From an uncultured Lachnospiraceae bacterium (lineage in GTDB: Bacteria; Bacillota; Clostridia; Lachnospirales; Lachnospiraceae): a stretch of DNA of 15,578 bases. Both the position numbers and the translations under genes were made by a program. A model generated the notes under the pieces. The model was not told where the DNA came from. It saw only the letters and a list, made by a program, of their open reading frames with translations, and did not search any database. The DNA is taken from positions 1-15,578 of the forward strand of contig CAPNGW010000022.1 in assembly GCA_948665105.1 (NCBI GenBank). Direction: 5' to 3'. Shown here one piece after another: positions 1 to 6,382 of the stretch; the stretch's first letter is position 1; the number at the start of each line of letters is the position of its first letter.

Positions 1-1
1 T

Positions 2-18
2 AAGCGCCAGTGGCGCTT
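2..18. repeat. Perfect palindrome at left edge of window
   Basis: The arms aagcgcca (2-9) and tggcgctt (11-18) are exact inverted repeats around a single g. Positions 19-66 that follow are GC-rich non-coding sequence. They include gcgcatccaca (48-58), which recurs exactly on the opposite strand at 10869-10879 in the rplW-rplB gap. I see no gene in 1-206. The sequence looks like part of a dispersed intergenic repeat, which is inference because only one edge is visible. Confidence 0.5.
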
Positions 19-66
19 GTCTAGCAACGACCGAAACGGAGTGTAGAGCGCATCCACAGCGGAGCG

Positions 67-115
67 TTTTTTATATCATAGGCAAGTTCGGAGAACTTTC
101 CTATGATATAAAAAA
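67..115. repeat. Long near-perfect hairpin downstream of infA
   Basis: Positions 67-82 pair exactly with 100-115 (16 bp). After one c/t mismatch (83/99), aagttc (84-89) pairs with gaactt (93-98) around the loop gga. The total is 22 bp of stem. The outer stem is T6 against A6, so neither strand has a free U-tract after the stem. It is therefore not a canonical terminator by itself. It resembles a palindromic intergenic repeat, but its family cannot be named from one copy. It shares bases 113-115 with the infA terminator, so the two structures compete. Confidence 0.6.
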
Positions 116-144
116 AAGAATCAACCCTGCAGCTGATTCTTTTT
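111..144 (-). terminator. Intrinsic terminator after infA
   Basis: On the minus strand an 11-bp stem (134-144 with 113-123, arms AAAAAGAATCA and TGATTCTTTTT) closes a 10-nt loop and runs straight into a T-tract ending at 111. It lies about 63 bases past the infA stop. The stem is AU-rich, so its efficiency may be modest. The plus-strand reading also ends in T5, so it could work in both directions. It would mark the end of the S10-spc transcript, or at least an attenuation point before whatever lies beyond the window. Confidence 0.65.
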
Positions 145-206
145 CTGGTTCCTTCTATTGTTCCAATCCGATATTCGGGATTTGCAGGAAACTGCCAGGC
201 AGCCTC

Positions 207-425
207 CTATTTATCTCTCCAGATAATTCTCCCCTTGGTCAAATCGTAGGGCGACAGCTCTATGGTTACCTTATCACCGGGCAGAATACGGATGAAATTC
301 ATCCGAAGCTTCCCGCTGATGTGAGCCAGCACCTGGTGGCCGTTTTCCAGCTCCACCTGGAACATGGCGTTGGGTAATTTCTCCACAACTCTTCCTTCAA
401 CTTCAATAACGTCTGCTTTCGACAT
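207..425 (-). CDS. infA: Translation initiation factor IF-1
   Basis: IF-1 binds the A site of the 30S subunit during initiation and works with IF-2 and IF-3. The 72-residue length is exactly that of the bacterial family. The protein is a single S1-type OB fold, seen in VEGRVVEKLPNAMFQVELEN (9-28), HISGKLRMNFIRILPGD (35-51) and the C-terminal SPYDLTKGRI. The ATG at 425 follows a GAGGAGGA Shine-Dalgarno at 436-443 that lies inside the end of the KOW gene, 3 bases upstream. It is the last gene of the cluster in the window. Its stop codon overlaps a second, apparently unused Shine-Dalgarno, and an intrinsic terminator follows. Confidence 0.97.
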   Translation of the reverse strand: MSKADVIEVEGRVVEKLPNAMFQVELENGHQVLAHISGKLRMNFIRILPGDKVTIELSPYDLTKGRIIWRDK

Positions 426-428
426 ACT

Positions 429-710
429 CTAACAATCCTCCTCTTGGCATTGCTCCTGGCTCTTCCTGTATAGCTTCAGAGCTCTCTTGATTTCTTCATT
501 CCGAAATTCCCTATCCTGCGGCAACATTTCTGTAATTTCTTTCGGAAGCCTGTTGATAATCTGTATATGCTTTTTATTTTTCTTTTTTGGCTTGTGGACG
601 GGCTTTATGCGTCCGTCTGCCAAATATACAAAGGCCGCTTCTTCTCTTACAATTACATAAATACTGTCTTTGTCATGACCGGACAATGCTTTTGCCAGCT
701 TCCCTCTCAT
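429..710 (-). CDS. KOW-domain RNA-binding protein (L14e-like)
   Basis: This is a small 93-residue protein of the KOW/L14e-like type that Firmicutes often encode between map and infA (B. subtilis ybzG occupies this position). The N-terminal half is KOW-like: GKLAKALSGHDKDSIYVIV (3-21) and FVYLADGRIKPVHKPKKKNK. It is followed by a basic patch (PKKKNKK) and a charged, probably helical C-terminal half ending in acidic residues. RNA or ribosome binding is inferred from the fold, and no precise function is established here. The start is set at ATG 710 because AGGGAGG (716-722) lies 5 bases before it. An in-frame ATG at 728 overlaps the map stop, has that Shine-Dalgarno downstream of it, and adds six non-conserved residues. 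Confidence 0.85.
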   Translation of the reverse strand: MRGKLAKALSGHDKDSIYVIVREEAAFVYLADGRIKPVHKPKKKNKKHIQIINRLPKEITEMLPQDREFRNEEIKRALKLYRKSQEQCQEEDC

Positions 711-720
711 GGCAGCCTCC

Positions 721-1494
721 CTATGCATCCATAAGCTCCGACTCCGTCAGGGTGAAAATTTCCGGTTCCCCTGAAGTAATCAGTATGGTATTCTCATAGT
801 GGGCAGACAGAGATCCGTCCTCCGTCACAACGGTCCAGTCGTCATCCAGCCATTCCACATCATAGCGGCCTGCGTTAATCATAGGTTCAATGGCCAGTGT
901 CATTCCTGCCCGCAGCTTAATGCCGCGGCTTTTCTGAATAAAATTGGGAATCTGCGGGTCCTCATGAAGATGGTCACCAATTCCATGACCCACAAGGTCT
1001 CTCACTACGCCATACCCGAAGCTCTCTGCGTAGCTTGCAATGGCATTGGAGATGTCGTGCAGATGATTTCCTTCTTTTGCGTATTTCATGCCTTCAAAAA
1101 AGCTCTGCCTGGTACGTGCAAGCAAAAGCTCCGCGTCCGGGGAAATCTCCTCGATTCCGTGAGTTCTGGCTGCGTCGGAATGATATCCCTTATAGATGAC
1201 TCCGATATCCAGGCTTACAATATCCCCTGGGTGAATGATACGCTTCTTTGTGGGTATTCCGTGAACCACCTCGTCGTTGACCGACACGCAGATGGCTGCG
1301 GGATAGCCGTTGTAGTTCTTAAAGGAGGGTATGCATCCGTAGCTTCGGATAATTTCCTCTCCCAGCTTATCCACCTCCCAGGTGGACATGCCCACATGAA
1401 GCTCCCTGCCCAGGTTTTCATGTACCTTTGCCAGAATTTTCCCGGCTGCACGCATTAATTCAATCTCTCTGGCAGATTTTATTGATACTGACAT
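721..1494 (-). CDS. map: Methionine aminopeptidase, type I
   Basis: It removes the initiator methionine from nascent proteins as they leave the ribosome, using a dinuclear metal centre. The 257-residue protein has the pita-bread fold with all ligands at family positions: D96 (SLDIGV), D107 (YHSDAAR), H170 (GHGIG), E203 (AIEPMI) and E234 (HYENTILIT), plus substrate-contacting H78 (VVHGIP). There is no N-terminal extension or zinc finger, so it is type Ia. The ATG is only 3 bases after the adk stop, and its GGGAGCG ribosome binding site lies inside adk, so the two are probably translationally coupled. Adk-map adjacency is standard in Firmicutes spc operons. Confidence 0.97.
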   Translation of the reverse strand: MSVSIKSAREIELMRAAGKILAKVHENLGRELHVGMSTWEVDKLGEEIIRSYGCIPSFKNYNGYPAAICVSVNDEVVHGIPTKKRIIHPGDIVSLDIGVIYKGYHSDAARTHGIEEISPDAELLLARTRQSFFEGMKYAKEGNHLHDISNAIASYAESFGYGVVRDLVGHGIGDHLHEDPQIPNFIQKSRGIKLRAGMTLAIEPMINAGRYDVEWLDDDWTVVTEDGSLSAHYENTILITSGEPEIFTLTESELMDA

Positions 1495-1497
1495 TGT

Positions 1498-2142
1498 CTA
1501 CGCTCCCAATATTTCAACGATGGCGTTAAATACTGCATCCATCAATTGTGTTCCGTCTACGGTTTTTAAAATGCCCTGCTTCTTGTAGTAGTCAATCAGC
1601 GGCTGTGTCTGTGCATGATAAACCTCCAGGCGTTTCTGTACGGTCTCAGGCTTATCGTCCTCCCGAAGCACGATTTTGTTTCCACAGACATCACAGATAC
1701 CCTCCACCTTGGTGGGAATGGTCACGATATGATAAGTGGCGCCGCAGTCCAGGCATGCACGTCTCCCTGACATCCTGTTGATAATGTTTTCATCGGGAAC
1801 ATCCACATCGATGGCATGGTCCATGGCCTCTCCGATATTCTTAAGGGCTGCATCCAAAGCCTCCGCCTGGGGTATGGTTCTTGGAAATCCGTCCAGTACA
1901 AATCCATTCTCACAATCTGCCTGTTTGATTCGGTCCACCACCAGCTCCACCACCAGCTCATCTGGTACCAGAAGCCCCTGATCCATGTATGTCTTGGCTT
2001 TCCTGCCCAATTCCGTTCCTTCTTTGATGTTGGCGCGGAAAATATCACCTGTTGAAATGTGAGGTACACTGTACCTGTCTGCAATCTTTTTTGCCTGTGT
2101 TCCTTTTCCTGCTCCCGGAGCTCCCAACATGATAATCTTCAT
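1498..2142 (-). CDS. adk: Adenylate kinase, zinc-LID form
   Basis: It catalyses the reversible reaction ATP + AMP = 2 ADP in the cytosol. The protein has 214 residues: P-loop GAPGAGKGT (7-15), AMP-binding HISTGDIFR (28-36), and DGFPRT (84-89). The LID domain carries four cysteines (C130, C133, C150, C153) in the CxxC-x16-CxxC spacing of zinc-binding Gram-positive enzymes. The start is ATG 2142, preceded by GGGAGG at 2152-2157. The frame stays open upstream to 2256, but that extension adds 38 residues unlike any adenylate kinase and would precede the P-loop. A 165-bp gap with hairpins separates it from secY, so a separate promoter or processing site there is possible but not identified. Confidence 0.97.
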   Translation of the reverse strand: MKIIMLGAPGAGKGTQAKKIADRYSVPHISTGDIFRANIKEGTELGRKAKTYMDQGLLVPDELVVELVVDRIKQADCENGFVLDGFPRTIPQAEALDAALKNIGEAMDHAIDVDVPDENIINRMSGRRACLDCGATYHIVTIPTKVEGICDVCGNKIVLREDDKPETVQKRLEVYHAQTQPLIDYYKKQGILKTVDGTQLMDAVFNAIVEILGA

Positions 2143-2212
2143 AGAATATTGCCTCCCTTTTCTCTTCCACTCTACGCAGACCGATACGCCTGCATTTTTT
2201 CTTGTGTCATGT

Positions 2213-2247
2213 ACAATAGGCGGTACGCCTTTCGAACCGCCTATTGT
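2213..2247. repeat. Perfect 12-bp hairpin in secY-adk gap
   Basis: ACAATAGGCGGT (2213-2224) pairs exactly with ACCGCCTATTGT (2236-2247) around an 11-nt loop. A competing small hairpin, AGGCG (2218-2222) with CGCCT (2226-2230), uses the same 5' arm. On the minus strand no U-tract follows, so it is not a standard terminator. It could stabilise mRNA ends or mark a processing point between secY and adk (inference). The rest of the 2143-2307 gap holds one smaller hairpin (2263-2280) and the adk ribosome binding site. I see no gene in it. Confidence 0.6.
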
Positions 2248-2262
2248 TATGAACAACTTTAG

Positions 2263-2280
2263 TGCACTGCGGGAAGTGCA
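2263..2280. repeat. Small inverted repeat after secY stop
   Basis: TGCACT (2263-2268) pairs with AGTGCA (2275-2280) around the loop gcggga. On the minus strand it lies about 28 bases past the secY stop and is not followed by a U-tract. It is a second stem-loop in the same gap as the 12-bp hairpin, and its role is unknown. Confidence 0.35.
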
Positions 2281-2307
2281 TCACAGCACTCCCTCACAGT
2301 ACACATA

Positions 2308-3627
2308 TCAGTCATTCAAAAATCCTTTATAATAGCGCACTCGCATCTGAGACTCAATCTGCTTCAGGGTCTCAATAACCACGCCCACAATAATGATGAT
2401 GGAGGTTCCGCCGAAGGAGACGCTGGCTCCAAACACACCATTAAAAAAGATAGGAACTATCGCTACAATCACAAGTGCCACTGCTCCGATGAATACAATA
2501 TAATTTAAGATTCTGTTTAAATAGTCACTGGTGGGCTTGCCCGGACGAATACCCGGAATAAAGCCGCCCTGCTTCTTCATATTGTTGGCAATCTCCAAGG
2601 GATTGAAGGTCACAGACGTATAGAAGTAAGCAAAAGCAATCACCAGAATAATGTATACCAAAAGTCCGATGCTGTAAATCGGCTCCTTGGGATTACACCA
2701 GTACTGCTGGGATAATCCATGAAGAATCTTACTGCCGATTCCCGTTCCATTGCCTTTACCCAGAATGGTGGCGATAACCACCGGGAACTGCAACAGAGAC
2801 TGTGCAAAAATAATGGGAATTACGCCAGCGGTGTTCACCTTCATGGGAATATGGGTAGACTGTCCGCCCACCTGCTTTCTTCCCTGAATCTTCTTGGAAT
2901 ACTGCACCGGAATTTTGCGCTGCCCACCTTGAAGCAGCACCACGAACACAACCATACCCAGGATAATTGCCACAATGACAACCGCCGCCATCACAGCCCA
3001 CCCAATATTGCGGGAGCTTGCAATGAACTGCTGATACAGAGATGCAAAATCATTGGGCATCGTGGATATAATGTTAATCGTCAGGACGATGGAAATACCA
3101 TTGCCCACACCCTTCTCCGTAATTCTCTCTCCCAGCCACATCAATACCGCAGAGCCTGCAGTCAGAGTAAGTATAACAGTTATCACTGTCAGCGCATCAA
3201 ATTTTTGCAGATAGCCGCTGCGGCCAAAGCCAATAGCCAGAGCTGTAGATTCAATGAGCGCCAGTCCAACTGTCAGATAACGGGTAATTTCTGCAATCTT
3301 CTTTCTTCCGTCCTCTCCATCCTTCTGCATCTCTTCCAGCTTTGGAATTGCGATGGTCAGAAGCTGCATGATAATGGAAGAGGTAATGTATGGTGTAATA
3401 CTCAATGCAAATACCGACATCTGTAAAAAAGAGCCGCCGGTAATAGCATCAAAGAAGTTAAACGCATCTGTACCCCGTTCCGTAAACCAGCTTTCAATCA
3501 ACGCCCGGTTCACACCCGGAATCGGGAGTTGCGCCCCGATTCGGATGACGATTAACATGAGAAAGGTAAAAATAATCCGGTTTCTGATATCTTTGATTTT
3601 AAATGCATTACGGAGTGTATCCAGCAT
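2308..3627 (-). CDS. secY: Preprotein translocase channel subunit SecY
   Basis: SecY is the membrane pore of the Sec translocon, working with SecE, SecG and SecA. The 439-residue protein shows about ten hydrophobic segments. Family motifs are QLPIPGVNR near the N-terminus, ITPYITSSIIMQLL (TM2 region), the cytoplasmic loop GQRKIPVQYSKK, and the SecA-contact loop GFIPGIRPGKPTSDYL with its conserved arginine. Its ATG overlaps the rplO stop by one base (TAATG), with the AGAGGTGATC ribosome binding site inside rplO, so translation is probably coupled to L15. This is the usual end of the ribosomal part of the spc operon. Confidence 0.98.
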   Translation of the reverse strand: MLDTLRNAFKIKDIRNRIIFTFLMLIVIRIGAQLPIPGVNRALIESWFTERGTDAFNFFDAITGGSFLQMSVFALSITPYITSSIIMQLLTIAIPKLEEMQKDGEDGRKKIAEITRYLTVGLALIESTALAIGFGRSGYLQKFDALTVITVILTLTAGSAVLMWLGERITEKGVGNGISIVLTINIISTMPNDFASLYQQFIASSRNIGWAVMAAVVIVAIILGMVVFVVLLQGGQRKIPVQYSKKIQGRKQVGGQSTHIPMKVNTAGVIPIIFAQSLLQFPVVIATILGKGNGTGIGSKILHGLSQQYWCNPKEPIYSIGLLVYIILVIAFAYFYTSVTFNPLEIANNMKKQGGFIPGIRPGKPTSDYLNRILNYIVFIGAVALVIVAIVPIFFNGVFGASVSFGGTSIIIIVGVVIETLKQIESQMRVRYYKGFLND

Positions 3628-4067
3628 TAGATCACCTCTGCTTTTCCACCAAGAGCCTCAATTTTTTCTTTCGCACCTGCACTGAAGGCATTTACCTGTA
3701 CCGTGAGTTTCTTAGTAAGTTCGCCGTTTCCGAGAATCTTAACACCATCTCTCGGATTCTTAACGATTCCCTGCTCCATGAGGGCTTCAACAGTTACCAC
3801 TGCATCATTCTCAAACACCTCCAGAGCGGATACATTGATTCCTACAATAGTTCTGGAATTCCGGTTGGTAAATCCTCTCTTGGGTATTCTTCTGTATAAT
3901 GGCATCTGGCCGCCTTCAAATCCGGGTCTGGGAGCTCCTGAACGGGCTTTCTGACCCTTGTGGCCTTTTCCTGCCGTCTTACCATTTCCTGAACCGTGTC
4001 CACGTCCTCTTCTGAAATTATCGCTGTGCTTGGAACCGTCTGCCGGCTGTAAATTTGATAAGTTCAT
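3627..4067 (-). CDS. rplO: Ribosomal protein L15 (uL15)
   Basis: This is a 50S assembly protein that contacts 23S rRNA. It has 146 residues, the normal length. The long basic, glycine-rich N-terminal tail is clear (RRGRGHGSGNGKTAGKGHKG, about 20-39), followed by FEGGQMPLYRRIPKRGF and a globular C-terminal half ending in KEKIEALGGKAEVI. AGGAGGTG precedes the ATG at a good distance. It lies 21 bases after rpmD and overlaps secY by one base. Confidence 0.97.
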   Translation of the reverse strand: MNLSNLQPADGSKHSDNFRRGRGHGSGNGKTAGKGHKGQKARSGAPRPGFEGGQMPLYRRIPKRGFTNRNSRTIVGINVSALEVFENDAVVTVEALMEQGIVKNPRDGVKILGNGELTKKLTVQVNAFSAGAKEKIEALGGKAEVI

Positions 4068-4088
4068 CCTGACACCTCCTTACGTTTT

Positions 4089-4271
4089 TTATACTTCTTC
4101 TACTTTCACTAAATGTCTTACCTGCTGAATCATACCTCTCACCGCTGCATTGTCCGGCATTTCAACCGTCTTATGAAGCTTATTTAAGCCCAGAGCCTCC
4201 ACGGTCTTTTTGTGCTTTGGCACTGCACCGATGGTAGATTTCACAAGTGTGATTTTTAATTTCTCTGCCAT
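4089..4271 (-). CDS. rpmD: Ribosomal protein L30 (uL30)
   Basis: This is a 60-residue 50S protein, the short bacterial form of uL30. LKITLVKSTIGAVPKHKKTV and LGLNKLHKTVEMPDNAAVRGM are the family core, and the end is QVRHLVKVEEV. GGAGGG lies before the ATG. It is 13 bases after rpsE and 21 before rplO, the canonical spc order S5-L30-L15. Confidence 0.97.
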   Translation of the reverse strand: MAEKLKITLVKSTIGAVPKHKKTVEALGLNKLHKTVEMPDNAAVRGMIQQVRHLVKVEEV

Positions 4272-4284
4272 TTTTGTTCCCTCC

Positions 4285-4794
4285 TTAACCCAGTATCTCT
4301 TCTACAGATTTACCGCGAAGTTTTGCAACCTCTTCCGGGGATTTCAGCTGACTCAATGCGTCGATGGTAGCCAGTACCACGTTCTGCTTATTGTTGGAGC
4401 CTAAGGATTTGGTACGGATGTTTTTGATACCTGCCAACTCACACACGTTACGTGCAGGGCCGCCGGCAATCACACCGGTACCTTCGGGGGCTCTCTTCAG
4501 TAGCACGGACGCTCCGGTGTGCTTTCCGGTAATGTCGTGGGTAATACTGTTGTTATCGTCCAATTTTACGGTAATCAGCTTTTTCATAGCGTCTTCTTTG
4601 CCTTTGCGGATTGCTTCCGGGATTTCTGTTGCTTTTCCCAGGCCGGCTCCCACATGGCCGTTGCCGTCGCCAACAACAACAAGAGCTGTGAAACGCATGT
4701 TACGGCCACCTTTTACAACCTTTGTAACACGCTTAATTGATACCACTTTTTCAGTTAATTCAAATTGACTAGCATCAATAATTGTACGTTTCAT
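4285..4794 (-). CDS. rpsE: Ribosomal protein S5 (uS5)
   Basis: This is a 30S protein involved in decoding fidelity and in the mRNA entry helicase site. It has 169 residues. The N-terminal dsRNA-binding-like domain is VTKVVKGGRNMRFTALVVVG (23-42) with NGHVGAGLGKATEIPEAIRK. The C-terminal domain carries APEGTGVIAGGPARNVCELA and SLGSNNKQNVVLATIDAL. CTAGGAGG overlaps the rplR stop and serves this ATG. Length and order are normal. Confidence 0.97.
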   Translation of the reverse strand: MKRTIIDASQFELTEKVVSIKRVTKVVKGGRNMRFTALVVVGDGNGHVGAGLGKATEIPEAIRKGKEDAMKKLITVKLDDNNSITHDITGKHTGASVLLKRAPEGTGVIAGGPARNVCELAGIKNIRTKSLGSNNKQNVVLATIDALSQLKSPEEVAKLRGKSVEEILG

Positions 4795-4807
4795 GTATTG
4801 TTTCCTC

Positions 4808-5176
4808 CTAGAATTCTAAACCAGCTTCTCTTGCTGCATCAGCCAAAGCCTTAATCTTGCCCTGATATATGAAGCCGCCTCTATCAAAGACAACAGTGGT
4901 GATTCCCTTCTCTAATGCTTTCTTCGCAATGACAGTACCCAGATGTGCTGCTGCATCAACGTTATTCGTCTTCTCTACTTCTGCCTTCACATCCTTCTGC
5001 AGGGTGCAGGCAGAAACAAGGGTATTTCCAACTGTATCGTCAATAATTTGAGCGTACATATGATTATTGCTTCGAAACACAGCCAGACGTGGTCTTTCAG
5101 CAGTTCCGCTGAGATGATTACGCATTCTTCTATGTTTTTTCAAACGAACTTCTGTTCTTGATTTCTTACTAACCAT
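4808..5176 (-). CDS. rplR: Ribosomal protein L18 (uL18)
   Basis: This is the 5S rRNA-binding protein of the central protuberance, acting with L5. It has 122 residues. The basic N-terminus (KKSRTEVRLKKHRRMRNHL) is followed by RPRLAVFRSNNHMYAQIID and the C-terminal VVFDRGGFIYQGKIKALADA, all diagnostic of bacterial L18. The ribosome binding site reads AAAGGAG. It lies 19 bases after rplF and 13 before rpsE. Confidence 0.97.
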   Translation of the reverse strand: MVSKKSRTEVRLKKHRRMRNHLSGTAERPRLAVFRSNNHMYAQIIDDTVGNTLVSACTLQKDVKAEVEKTNNVDAAAHLGTVIAKKALEKGITTVVFDRGGFIYQGKIKALADAAREAGLEF

Positions 5177-5195
5177 TCCTGTCTCACTCCTTTAA

Positions 5196-5735
5196 TTATT
5201 TCTTACCAGTCTTACCAACTTTACGTCTGATAACTTCATCAGCATACTTGATACCTTTTCCTTTATAGGGCTCAGGTCTTCTCTTATCTCTGATTTCCGC
5301 TGCGTATTGGCCAACTTTTTCCTTATCGATACCGGAAACAGTAATCTTGTTTCCTTCAACCTTGGATTCCAGACCTTCGGGGTCCTCCATCTCTACGGGA
5401 TGAGAGAAGCCCAGATTCAGTGTAAGCACCTTGCCTGCCTTGGAAGCTCTGTAACCGACACCATTTACCTCAAGCTCCTTCTTGTAGCCTTCGGTAACAC
5501 CCACAACCATGTTGTTGATGAGGGTTCTGGTTAATCCGTGCAAGGATTTCATCTTCTTTAAGTCATTGGGTCTGGTAACGATAACCTCGTCACCTTCCTG
5601 TTTGATTTCCATTTCTGCGGGTAATACTCTCTCGAGTGTTCCCTTGGGACCTTTTACAGTCACATGATTATTTTCTGCTATTTCAACAGTTACGCCTGCC
5701 GGAACAGCGATTGGCATTCTTCCTATACGTGACAT
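5196..5735 (-). CDS. rplF: Ribosomal protein L6 (uL6)
   Basis: This is a 50S protein near the GTPase-associated region and the sarcin-ricin loop. It has 179 residues built from two related alpha/beta repeats. The N-terminus is SRIGRMPIAVPAGVTVEI with VTVKGPKGTLER, and the C-terminal signature is RRPEPYKGKGIKYADEVIRR. The ATG follows AGGAGG closely. It lies between rpsH and rplR with 19-base gaps on both sides. Confidence 0.97.
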   Translation of the reverse strand: MSRIGRMPIAVPAGVTVEIAENNHVTVKGPKGTLERVLPAEMEIKQEGDEVIVTRPNDLKKMKSLHGLTRTLINNMVVGVTEGYKKELEVNGVGYRASKAGKVLTLNLGFSHPVEMEDPEGLESKVEGNKITVSGIDKEKVGQYAAEIRDKRRPEPYKGKGIKYADEVIRRKVGKTGKK

Positions 5736-5754
5736 GCCCGTACCTCCTATTTTC

Positions 5755-6156
5755 TCACCATACGTAAGCCAGCACTTCGCCGCCTACTGCTAATTTTCTT
5801 GCTTCCTTGTCAGTAACAACTCCCTGGTTGGTGGAGAGGATTGCGATACCCAGTCCGCCCAGCACCTTGGGAATCTCTTCCTTACCGGCGTATACACGAA
5901 GACCCGGTTTGGAAATTCTCTTCAGCCCTGTAATGATTTTCTCATTCTTGTCTTTGCCGTATTTCAGGGTAATACGGATGGTCTTAAAGCTGCCGTCTTC
6001 GATGATGTCATATTTGCTGATGTAACCTTCATTGAAGAGGATTTCAGCAATGGACAGCTTCATCTTGGACGCAGGTACATCTACTGTATCATGCTTTGCA
6101 ATATTTGCGTTACGGATTCTTGTAAGCATATCTGCAATTGGATCACTCATAGTCAT
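5755..6156 (-). CDS. rpsH: Ribosomal protein S8 (uS8)
   Basis: This primary 16S rRNA-binding protein (helix 21) is the autogenous repressor of the spc operon in E. coli. Whether that control exists here cannot be told from sequence. It has 133 residues: MSDPIADMLTRIRNANIAKH near the N-terminus and the C-terminal SIL/ST block ILSTNQGVVTDKEARKLAVG. AAGGAGG is 10 bases before the first ATG (6156). A second ATG at 6150 is possible but has poorer fit to the family's usual MxM start. Confidence 0.97.
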   Translation of the reverse strand: MTMSDPIADMLTRIRNANIAKHDTVDVPASKMKLSIAEILFNEGYISKYDIIEDGSFKTIRITLKYGKDKNEKIITGLKRISKPGLRVYAGKEEIPKVLGGLGIAILSTNQGVVTDKEARKLAVGGEVLAYVW

Positions 6157-6180
6157 TTGAACGTTTCCTCCTTTTCCGGC

Positions 6181-6366
6181 CTACCAGGAAGCCTTCTTAA
6201 CGCCAGGAATCTGGCCCTTGTATGCTAATTCACGGAAGCAGATTCTGCAGATTCCGTATTTTCTCAAATAAGCATGTGGACGGCCACAAATTCTGCAACG
6301 GTTATATTCTCTGGTAGAGAATTTCTGTTTGCGCTGCTGCTTTATTTTCATAGATGTTTTTGCCAT
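6181..6366 (-). CDS. rpsN: Ribosomal protein S14, type Z (zinc-binding)
   Basis: This is a 30S head protein contacting 16S rRNA. The 61-residue length and the two CxxC pairs (C24, C27, C40, C43 in RCRICGRP and GICRICFREL) show the short zinc-ribbon form, not the longer zinc-free form of about 89-101 residues. In Firmicutes the type Z gene in this operon is the housekeeping copy. A zinc-free paralogue, if any, would lie elsewhere under Zur control. AAGGAGGG precedes the ATG. It lies 16 bases after rplE. Confidence 0.97.
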   Translation of the reverse strand: MAKTSMKIKQQRKQKFSTREYNRCRICGRPHAYLRKYGICRICFRELAYKGQIPGVKKASW

Positions 6367-6382
6367 TGAAATTCCCTCCTTC

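Noticed and set aside
67..115. The long hairpin as the main operon terminator
   Set aside because: Its T-tract is paired within the stem and no free U-tract follows on either strand. The hairpin at 111-144 fits a terminator better.
1..206. A possible rpmJ (L36) gene after infA
   Set aside because: No start codon or L36-like sequence with its cysteine/histidine zinc motif is present in any minus-strand frame before the terminator.
799..1458. A long plus-strand open frame (219 residues) opposite map
   Set aside because: It is antisense to a gene with all catalytic residues, and its product has no recognisable features.
2143..2256. A 38-residue N-terminal extension of adenylate kinase
   Set aside because: GGGAGG precedes ATG 2142, and the P-loop must lie at the extreme N-terminus in this family.
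2719..3426. A 235-residue plus-strand open frame opposite secY
   Set aside because: It is a composition-driven shadow of secY. The His/Asn-rich product shows no domain and there is no ribosome binding site.
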